Source: an uncultured Bacillota bacterium (GTDB lineage Bacteria; Bacillota_I; Bacilli_A; RFN20; CAG-826). Taken from it: 7,630 nt of DNA. Below are positions 1 through 7,200 of this stretch, piece by piece; position 1 is the stretch's first letter; every line of letters starts with the position of its first letter. The notes under the pieces are model-generated. The model did no database searches. It saw only the letters and a list, made by a program, of their open reading frames with translations, and was not told the origin of the DNA. The DNA lies in assembly GCA_946612055.1 (NCBI GenBank), contig CAMOEH010000066.1, positions 1 through 7,630 of the forward strand, given 5' to 3'. The translations under genes and the position numbers were made by a program.

Positions 1-580
1 ATTCCATATCAAGGTCATGTCTTTCTATGCTTTTTCCACCGAGAATTGGAACCGTCCCCAGGAAGAAATCGACCATCTGATGGATTATCTAGAAGAATTT
101 TTCCACCGTGAGATCGATTATTTGGATTCGATCGGGACGCAGATTCGCGTGTCGGGGGATTTGTCGCGGATTCGTGAAAAGACGAGATCGATTTGCTTTG
201 ACGCGATCAACCGCACAGCAAATAACTCCAATTGGATTATCAACATCTGCCTCAATTACGGCGGAAGAGATGATATTGTCCGGGCGTGTAAAAAGATCGC
301 TCAGGAATGCATGGATGGCAGATTGGCCATTGATGAAATCAATGAAGAAACATTTGCTGACCATCTTTATACATCCGGGCTGCCTGATATCGATTTGATG
401 ATTCGCACCTCGGGAGAGCAGAGGCTTTCCAATTATTTGCTATACCAAAACGCTTACGCGGAATTTGTTTTTACGAAAACCAAATGGCCCGATTTCAAAA
501 GAAAGGCCTTTATTCGCTGCCTAGAAGAATATGAACAACGAGACCGCCGATTCGGAGGACTAAAAAATGGAAAACAATAA
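1..580 (+). CDS. uppS: Undecaprenyl diphosphate synthase, 5'-truncated by window edge
   Basis: This is a cis-prenyltransferase that condenses farnesyl diphosphate with isopentenyl diphosphates to make undecaprenyl diphosphate, the lipid carrier for peptidoglycan and other wall polymers. It acts at the cytoplasmic face of the membrane. The first complete codon is at base 2, and the reading frame is open from there to the TAA at 578-580 (192 residues). Seen in order: YAFSTENWNRP (substrate-binding block), RVSGDLSRI, LNYGGRDDIVRA, and the C-terminal signature RTSGEQRLSN (404-433) followed by AYAEFVF, WPDF and RDRRFGG. These match the family almost word for word. The N-terminal part with the catalytic Asp of the MDGNGRWA motif lies left of the window (roughly 50-60 residues missing by comparison with the usual ~250). 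An internal ATG at 17 falls inside the conserved core and is not the start. The 3' end overlaps cdsA by 14 bases. Confidence 0.97.
   Translation, partial: FHIKVMSFYAFSTENWNRPQEEIDHLMDYLEEFFHREIDYLDSIGTQIRVSGDLSRIREKTRSICFDAINRTANNSNWIINICLNYGGRDDIVRACKKIAQECMDGRLAIDEINEETFADHLYTSGLPDIDLMIRTSGEQRLSNYLLYQNAYAEFVFTKTKWPDFKRKAFIRCLEEYEQRDRRFGGLKNGKQ
554..558 (+). promoter_or_regulatory. Shine-Dalgarno site for cdsA
   Basis: GGAGG lies 8 bases before the ATG at 567, inside the last codons of uppS. It fixes the cdsA start and shows that cdsA is translated from within the uppS reading frame, so the two are probably translationally coupled. Confidence 0.85.
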
Positions 581-1688
581 CGCTCCATCCCCCAAGGAAG
601 AAAAGAAAAGAAAACATCATCCTCAGATTGAAATCAATCCGATGGATGAAAAGAAAAAGGCTTCTTTGTCTTCGCGCCTTTTGGTTGCTGGAATTTTGAT
701 TGCCCTAGCGGTGCCTGCCATGATCTTGGGAGGCTGGTATTATTTTGGCTTCGTCTCTTTCTTTTTGATTTTTGCTATCTTTGAGATGATCCACGCCCCT
801 AGAAAGAAATATGGGTGGTACGTGTATGCATTTACTTACCTCATCACGCTAAGCTACGTTTATTGGTTCCTCATCAAATCGAACGTGATGAGCTATCAAG
901 ATTACCAAGCCCATCCATCGGATTTCTCTGAGCCGTGGCGATTCTCTTTAACGAACCATTTCACGACTTTGTATGTTTCGATTTTTGGCATCGCCGTGAG
1001 TTTCGGGATGTATTCCTTCTTTGCCATCCTTCACAAAGGTTTCGGGTTTGATGACGTTGCTTATTTGTTCTCGATGTCCTTATTTGTCGGATTGGGATTC
1101 CAGGCGTTGCTTTTCATTCGTTATTACCCGGTGGCATTGGCCTTTAATGCGGGGCAACCTGGATCAGCATACCCAAGTTATTTTGCCTCCGATATTTCTG
1201 CCCCAAGCTTTAAATATTGGGGTTCCGTTGCTTTCTTTGTCTTTGTTGTCTTCACCACTTTAATGAATGATACGGGGGCTTATTTCACAGGAATGCTTTT
1301 CGGAAAGCATCATATGAATGAACGCATTTCCCCAAATAAAACATGGGAAGGCTTTGTTGGCGGATGCATCACCGCGGCCATTTCTGGTTTTGGCTTTGCC
1401 ATGATCACCGATGCGCTTGGATTCCCGGTGCTTCCATCCTTAAAAATATTTGGCGAGCATAGCGGGTGGTGGTGGACACTTCTAATTTGTGTGACGATTC
1501 CGCTTATTGGGAATTTAGGCGATTTCACTTTCTCTTTGATCAAACGCCATTTCAAATTTAAAGATTATGGCACGCTGCTTAAAGCCCATGGTGGGGTTCT
1601 AGACCGCGCGGATTCTTTGACCTTCTGCTCTATCTTTGCCGCAGTCATCGTTATCTTCATTACCGGGGGGTGGAATTTCTTCGCATGA
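567..1688 (+). CDS. cdsA: Phosphatidate cytidylyltransferase (CDP-diacylglycerol synthase)
   Basis: CdsA is an integral membrane enzyme converting phosphatidic acid and CTP into CDP-diacylglycerol, the branch-point precursor for phosphatidylglycerol and cardiolipin. The 373-residue protein opens with a hydrophilic, Lys/Glu-rich tail (about residues 9-33). Multiple hydrophobic segments start near residue 38. The conserved C-terminal half contains NDTGAYF (Asp235), SPNKTWEG (255-262), GDFTFSLIKR (318-327; Asp319) and HGGVLDRADS (341-350; Asp346, Asp349). The last two blocks form the CDS family signature with its metal-binding acidic residues. Oddities are the length (most family members are about 260-290 residues), the charged tail, and LLKAHGG where LLPGHGG is usual. 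The start at 567 is supported by GGAGG 8 bases upstream. The gene overlaps uppS by 14 bases and dxr by 4. Confidence is high for the family; the function of the tail is unknown. Confidence 0.95.
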   Translation: MENNNAPSPKEEKKRKHHPQIEINPMDEKKKASLSSRLLVAGILIALAVPAMILGGWYYFGFVSFFLIFAIFEMIHAPRKKYGWYVYAFTYLITLSYVYWFLIKSNVMSYQDYQAHPSDFSEPWRFSLTNHFTTLYVSIFGIAVSFGMYSFFAILHKGFGFDDVAYLFSMSLFVGLGFQALLFIRYYPVALAFNAGQPGSAYPSYFASDISAPSFKYWGSVAFFVFVVFTTLMNDTGAYFTGMLFGKHHMNERISPNKTWEGFVGGCITAAISGFGFAMITDALGFPVLPSLKIFGEHSGWWWTLLICVTIPLIGNLGDFTFSLIKRHFKFKDYGTLLKAHGGVLDRADSLTFCSIFAAVIVIFITGGWNFFA

Positions 1689-2857
1689 GAGAAGTCCTTC
1701 TTTTAGGTGCAAGCGGGAGCATCGGGTCTCAAACTATCGATGTTCTTAAGGCAAACGAAGACCGTTTTTTGCTTCGCGGTATTTCGGTTGGATATCAATT
1801 TGATAAGGCTCTTGCTTTAATCGAAGAATTCCCAAGCATTGACTATGTCTGCGTCCGTAAGGAAGAAGATTATTTAGTCTTAAAAGAACGATACCCTGAT
1901 CTTGTTCTTTTCTACGGTGATGCTGGGTTAGGCGACATCGTTTCTAATTGCCCTTGCGATATGGTCGTGAATGCCTTGGTTGGTTTTTCGGGATTAATTC
2001 CTTCTTTAAAGGCATTAGAAAACAATAAAATTCTTTGCCTTGCCAATAAGGAATCTTTGGTCGTTGGAGGGGAATTGATCCGAAAGCTCCTTAACGAAGG
2101 AAAAGGCAAACTTTACCCAATTGATTCGGAGCATGTCGCGATTGCCAAATTGCTCTCCTCCTTTTCCGAGAAAGAGAAAAAAGAAAAGATCGACAAGATT
2201 TGGATTACAGCATCCGGTGGTAGTTTCCGTAACAAAACGAGAGAGGAACTCAAATCCGTGACCAAAGAAGAAGCGCTAGCTCATCCTACTTGGTCTATGG
2301 GAAATAAAATCACCATCGATAGCGCGACCATGATGAACAAAGGGTTCGAAATCATCGAAGCCTGCCATTTATTCTCGTGGCCTTTAAAGCGCATCGAAGT
2401 TTTGATGCACGATGAATCCGAAATGCATTCGGCTCTGCTATTAAAAGATGGCACAATCATGGCCGATATCTCCAAACCCGATATGCATGGGCCGATTGAA
2501 TATGCTTTGTTTGAAGGCGATGTTGAATTTGATCCGGTTAAAGGGGATTCTTTAGAAGATTTTTCTCCTTTGCACTTTCATGAATTTGATCCAAAGCGCT
2601 ACCCCGCCGTTGCAATGGCGATCTCCGCCTATAAAAAAGGAGGGATTTATCCCTGCGTTCTCAACGGGGCAAACGAGGAGGCCGTGCATGCGTTTTTGAA
2701 TGACGCTATCTCCTTCCTTGATATCGAAAAGTGTGTCAAGAAAGCTCTTGATGATTGTACTCAAATCAAAGAGCCTACCCTTGAGGATTTGATAAAAGCC
2801 AACGCTTGGGCGCGCCGTCACGTATTGAAGACGATTTCCGAGGAGGGATCCTTATGA
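1685..2857 (+). CDS. dxr: 1-deoxy-D-xylulose 5-phosphate reductoisomerase
   Basis: Dxr performs the first committed step of the MEP isoprenoid pathway: rearrangement and NADPH-dependent reduction of DXP to 2-C-methyl-D-erythritol 4-phosphate, in the cytosol. The 390-residue protein starts with a Rossmann glycine motif, LLLGASGSIGSQ (residues 5-16). It then shows NKES (121-124), the metal-binding DSEH (147-150), ASGGSFR (176-182), HPTWSMGNK in the substrate-closing loop (200-208), DSATMMNKGFE (212-222) and PDMHGPIEYAL. Ligands equivalent to E. coli Asp150, Glu152, Lys228 and Glu231 are all present, so activity is expected. I chose ATG 1685 because it gives the ATGA overlap with the cdsA stop and the usual short N-terminus before the glycine motif. 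A GTG at 1670 would add five residues. The only ribosome-site candidate is the G-rich 1665-1673, so translation probably depends on coupling. Variants are SEHVAI for SEHNAI and HDES for HPQS/HPES. Its product feeds the substrates of UppS. Confidence 0.96.
   Translation: MREVLLLGASGSIGSQTIDVLKANEDRFLLRGISVGYQFDKALALIEEFPSIDYVCVRKEEDYLVLKERYPDLVLFYGDAGLGDIVSNCPCDMVVNALVGFSGLIPSLKALENNKILCLANKESLVVGGELIRKLLNEGKGKLYPIDSEHVAIAKLLSSFSEKEKKEKIDKIWITASGGSFRNKTREELKSVTKEEALAHPTWSMGNKITIDSATMMNKGFEIIEACHLFSWPLKRIEVLMHDESEMHSALLLKDGTIMADISKPDMHGPIEYALFEGDVEFDPVKGDSLEDFSPLHFHEFDPKRYPAVAMAISAYKKGGIYPCVLNGANEEAVHAFLNDAISFLDIEKCVKKALDDCTQIKEPTLEDLIKANAWARRHVLKTISEEGSL
2841..2846 (+). promoter_or_regulatory. 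Shine-Dalgarno site for rseP
   Basis: AGGAGG sits 7 bases before the ATG at 2854, within the last codons of dxr. It decides the rseP start at 2854 over in-frame upstream codons such as that at 2806, which lie inside dxr and have no comparable site. Confidence 0.9.
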
Positions 2858-4281
2858 GCGGTTTCCTTTCGGTTTTAATCAACATCTTGATCATGATCAT
2901 TATTCTCGGGGTATTGATCTCGATCCACGAAGCCGGCCATTTGGCGATGGCGAAATTATTCCACGTTTATTGCTTTGATTATTCGATTGGCTTTGGACCG
3001 GCTTTGATCCACCGCAAAAGAAAGAAAGGGGAAACCTATTTCTCGTTGCGTGCTTTTCCATTAGGCGGGTATGTCTCGATGTATGGGGAAACGGGCGAAG
3101 TTCCCGAAGGTTATGAACAACCGCCTGAAGAACGAAGCCTAGAAAAAATCGCCAAATGGAAGAAAAGCATCATTTTGGTTGCAGGAGTAACGCTTAATTT
3201 TGGATTGGGATTGATCTTGATTTTCCTTTCCTGCAGCTGCTTCCCCAATTATTACGCTTCTTATGGAGCGGGTGTTTCTCTTTCTTCAACCGCGGACCCC
3301 GTGACGACATATTTGGTCCCTTCTTCCTATCAAGAAGGCGCCCCGATCTTAAGCTATATCGATACGTATATTAACGAGCATCCTTCCGAAGATCTTAAAG
3401 CGGATGAAGACTTCGTCCTCTCTCTTCCCTACATCGATGATTATTATGGCTTCATCCTCGATGATGATGTCCATCTGCAACGGGAAATCGATGGCGTTAT
3501 CTCCGATTACAATCCCGATATCCGTTATGTGGCAACCTACGTGCCTTCTACTTTGGTAGAAGACCATGAACTTGGTCTTTCTATTCGCCTATACGAAGCG
3601 TCTACGACTCCCGTTTTATCGGATTCTTTGCTTTATCAGCTCGGCGTCCATTATGTTCCCGATCCAAAAGCCGTTGAAAACAATCTTTATTTCGAAACGA
3701 AGAATGTCGAATCGGGCGTCTTCTTTAACCTCAAGCCTCGAATCATCGTTTTGCCAGAAGACCGTCAGAATGCGACCGAATCTTATTTCAATCCGATTTC
3801 CGTTGGAGATGGAATCCGGGTGAATATCGAAAGCAAAGGTTATAGCAATACGGGGATCAATTTAAAAATGATCAAACAATGGCTTGGCTGGAAGGGTTCT
3901 TGGCGAGCCTGGGCCAAACGTGTTCCTGATGCGATGGGCGCTATTGTGAAAGGGTTTGGCTCCTTATTTACTTCCAAAGGATTCCTTCAAGTCTCCGGCA
4001 TCGTTGGCATGACGGCCGCGTTAAGCTCGGTTCAAGCGATGGGCGGGGTTGCTAATCTCTTCTATTTCGCCGGCCTAATTTCCATCAATTTGGCCTTCTT
4101 CAATCTTTTGCCGATCCCTGGCCTTGATGGCTGGCAATTGCTCGTGACGGCTTTTGAGGCAATCTTCAAACGAAAGATGCCCCAAAAAGTCCAAGGCATC
4201 GTTTCTTATATCGGCATCGGTTTATTGCTTTTATTTGCTTTGGCAATCATGATCAAAGACGTGGTCATGTTATTCATTTAA
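2854..4281 (+). CDS. rseP: RseP/RasP-type site-2 intramembrane zinc metalloprotease
   Basis: This is a site-2 protease that cleaves substrates within the membrane; family members process anti-sigma factors, signal-peptide remnants and division proteins. The 475-residue protein has a first membrane segment (about 4-24) running into the zinc motif HEAGH (25-29). Next come FPLGGYVSMYGE (the membrane-embedded loop, GGY at 71-73) and a second membrane segment (about 105-127) beginning near VAGVTLNF. The third membrane region carries SGIVG (from 381) and FNLLPIPGLDGW, whose Asp425 is the third zinc ligand. A final membrane helix is at about 452-475. Between residues about 130 and 375 lies a long acidic/aromatic extramembrane region in which I cannot recognise the usual PDZ domain. 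LDGW replaces the usual LDGG. At 475 residues it is longer than the ~420 typical of Gram-positive RasP. The gene overlaps dxr by ATGA and ends 10 bases before polC. Substrates cannot be inferred. Confidence 0.93.
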   Translation: MSGFLSVLINILIMIIILGVLISIHEAGHLAMAKLFHVYCFDYSIGFGPALIHRKRKKGETYFSLRAFPLGGYVSMYGETGEVPEGYEQPPEERSLEKIAKWKKSIILVAGVTLNFGLGLILIFLSCSCFPNYYASYGAGVSLSSTADPVTTYLVPSSYQEGAPILSYIDTYINEHPSEDLKADEDFVLSLPYIDDYYGFILDDDVHLQREIDGVISDYNPDIRYVATYVPSTLVEDHELGLSIRLYEASTTPVLSDSLLYQLGVHYVPDPKAVENNLYFETKNVESGVFFNLKPRIIVLPEDRQNATESYFNPISVGDGIRVNIESKGYSNTGINLKMIKQWLGWKGSWRAWAKRVPDAMGAIVKGFGSLFTSKGFLQVSGIVGMTAALSSVQAMGGVANLFYFAGLISINLAFFNLLPIPGLDGWQLLVTAFEAIFKRKMPQKVQGIVSYIGIGLLLLFALAIMIKDVVMLFI

Positions 4282-4285
4282 GGAG
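4280..4285 (+). promoter_or_regulatory. Shine-Dalgarno site for polC
   Basis: AAGGAG overlaps the rseP TAA stop (4279-4281) and lies 6 bases before the ATG at 4292. It fixes the polC start. A second ATG at 4304 is in frame but lacks its own site. Confidence 0.88.
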
Positions 4286-4291
4286 AGCATC

Positions 4292-7200
4292 ATGGGCGAG
4301 AAGATGGATGGTTTCTTACGATCGATTGGGATTCAACAAACCGAAGATTTTGATTTGGAATTCCTTTTCTTAGTGATGAATCCCCATATTCAGGGCCAAA
4401 TCGATATGGCCATCGTCAAATCGACCCCATGGTCTTATACTCAGCTTTCCGCTTTCTTAAATGGACTAGCTAATATCCGATATCCGTATTCTCTTCGCTT
4501 CAATTACGATGTGGAGATTACTCCTGACGATGTTTCGAGCTTATTCATCGAATGGTATTTCGACCATTATTATGTTCCGCCTACCTTCGAACTCGTTTCT
4601 CCTAGGGAAGGCGTGATCGAATTCATTTTCGATAGCGAAGAAGAACGGAAAGACCGCATGGATGCGATTGGGGAATTCTCGAAGCTCCTTGGCTTCTTTA
4701 CCTATCCTTATGCCATCATTTCTAGCGTTCGGACTTCTAAAGAAGAAAATGTTACCCCTGAGGTGAAACCCCAGGTAGAAGCCGAACCTGAAAAAGTTGA
4801 ACCCAAGAAAGCGGAAGTTGAAGAATCGAACGAAATGTCTTTTGGGTTTATAGCTTCTAAGCTGTCTCAAAATCAAAATGCGGTCGAAGAAGTAGCTACT
4901 GAAGAACAAGCTGAACCTGCTGCAGAGAAAATAGAGGAACCTGTTGATCCTTTAGATGAAGGAAGACTTGCTGTTAAAAGAGATCTAGAGGCAGCGGTGG
5001 CGGAAGGAGAAGAGGTTCTTCTTGATGCCGCAGCCCGTAACTACAAAATCATGATGGAAGAAAGGGCGAGGAAACGCGTCTGGACGACCGGAGACTATAA
5101 GCCGCTTCATAGCATCGCCGAAGTTTATACGATGGGAATGCAAAACATCGATTTCGATGGCGAACTATATGAATGTGAGATTCGACCCGGAAAAAACAAA
5201 GGTTTGCGGGGAAAATTGTCTGTTGGCGATTGGAATGGCGGTGTCAATGTCCGCGCTTTTGAAAACCGTAGGCTTTCCGCCGATACTTTGAATTCGCTTA
5301 AGCCAGGACAGCATATTCGTGTCCGCGGGGCTATTGATGTCGATAAATTTACCAAGCAAAGGGTTGTCATCGCCCATTACATCGACATGCTTCCAGATTA
5401 TCCGCTTCGCGATGATGAAGAGGAAGAAAAACGCGTCGAGCTTCATTTGCATACGAAGATGTCGACGATGGACGCGGTCACCGATATCAAGAATTATTGC
5501 AACCTCGCTGCCCATATGGGGATGAAGGCAATTGCCGTTACCGATCATGGCGTCGTCCAAGCTTTCCCTGCGGCTGAAGACGCGGCCAGAAAATTGAAGA
5601 AAGACAAGAATTACGATTTGAAGATTCTCTATGGCTGCGAACTTTATACCTTCAATACAAAATTGACCTTTGCCTATAACCCAGATCAAAGACCCTTAAA
5701 AGGCAACACGTATGTCATATTCGATACCGAAACCACCGGTTTATCTTCCCGTCATGACCGCCTAATCGAATTTGGCGCGGTCAAAATGGTGGATGGGAAA
5801 ATCGTGGATCGTTTTGACACCTTCATCAATCCAGAGATTCCTCTTTCGGAAGAAGCGATGGCCATCAACCGCATTACTAACGATGACGTTAAAGGCGCTC
5901 CAACGATCAAAGAGGCCTTGCCAAGCATTCTTCAATTCTTAGGAGATCATATTCTAGTTGCCCATAACGCTTCCTTCGATATCGGCTTCTTGAATACGGC
6001 GTTAGAAGAAAATGGGCACCCTCCTCTATCTACCCCCGTCATCGACACGGTTCCGATCTCCCGTTTCCTTTTCCCGACGGTTGCTTACCATAACGAAGGA
6101 TCCTTATTGAAGAATTTGGGCCTTAGTGTTTATGACGAAGAAAGCGCTCACCGCGCGGACTATGACGCGAATGCGTTGGCCGAAGGTTTCCGCGAGATAG
6201 TTATCCGTCTAGAAAAGTTAAAACCGGGGATACGTGTATGTGATTTAAACGATTTGTTTGTTCCTCTTCCCGATGAAAATGATCCCGATCCAATCCATGC
6301 TCAGCAAGTGAAAGACGACTATTATTCTTTCTGCCGTCACTTATTTGAATATCACACGACCGTTCTTGTTAAAAATCAGCAAGGCCTTAAAGATCTTTAT
6401 CGAATCATCAGCAAAGGACACGATGAATATCTTTTCCGTGTCCCGACTTGCCCGTTATGGCTATTAGAAAAATATCGCGAGAACTTCCTCATCGGTTCTG
6501 CTTGCTTCTCCGGGGAAATTTTTGAAATTGCCCAAACCAAACGCAAAGACGATTTGGTCAAGGCAATGGCTTTCTATGATTACATCGAAATCCAACCTCC
6601 GGAGAATTATAGCTATTTGATCAACATGGGCAGGGTCAAAGACCAAGACAAGCTGATCGAGATTCTAAAAGACATCATCGAAGCGGCCGAAATTGCTGGC
6701 AAACCAGTCGTAGCTACGGGGGACGTGCATTATCTTAACCCCGAAGATAAGATTCTTCGCGACGTCTACATCATGGCCAAAGGAATTGGCAACGGTGCCC
6801 ATCCCTATTGGCCGCCGAAGCGCGATAAGATGCCCTTGTTTGATAACCCGGATCAGCATTTCCGTTCGACAAAGGAAATGCTAGATTGCTTCCGAACCTT
6901 CCTTAGCGAAGCAAAGGTAAGAGAAATTGTTATTAAGAACACCAACGATATTGCGGATCAAATCGAGTTTATCGAACCAGTCAGTGATACGTTATATACC
7001 CCCGATGCCAACTTGCCGAATTCCGATCAGAAGATCCGCCAACTTTGCGAAAAGAACTTCGAAAAGATTTATGGCGGCAATACCGAGCCCGTCACCCAAC
7101 GTTGCATCAAAGAAATCTGGGAACGGCTCCAAAAAGAGCTCTCTGGTATCATCGATAACGGCTACGCGGTTACGTATTATATCGCCCATCAATTGATCAA

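Noticed and set aside
1670..1684. Upstream GTG start for dxr adding five residues
   Set aside because: ATG 1685 forms the ATGA overlap, gives the normal N-terminal length before the glycine motif, and mirrors the dxr-rseP junction. The GTG cannot be wholly excluded.
1686..1688. Possible reassigned genetic code (TGA as Trp), as in Mycoplasma
   Set aside because: TGA ends cdsA and dxr exactly where the families end, and Trp codons in conserved positions are TGG.
2806..2853. Upstream start for rseP adding 16 residues
   Set aside because: The extra residues are a frame-shifted reading of the dxr end and are charged, unlike a membrane N-terminus. AGGAGG at 2841-2846 points to ATG 2854.
4541..4909. 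122-codon minus-strand frame rich in Phe and Arg
   Set aside because: Its composition is the mirror of the GAA-rich linker and N-terminal domain of polC (GAA read backwards gives TTC), so it is an artefact of codon composition.
5165..5689. 174-codon open frame on the minus strand
   Set aside because: It lies wholly within the OB/PHP/exonuclease region of polC, whose plus-strand frame has clear conserved motifs. The antisense translation shows no recognisable domain.
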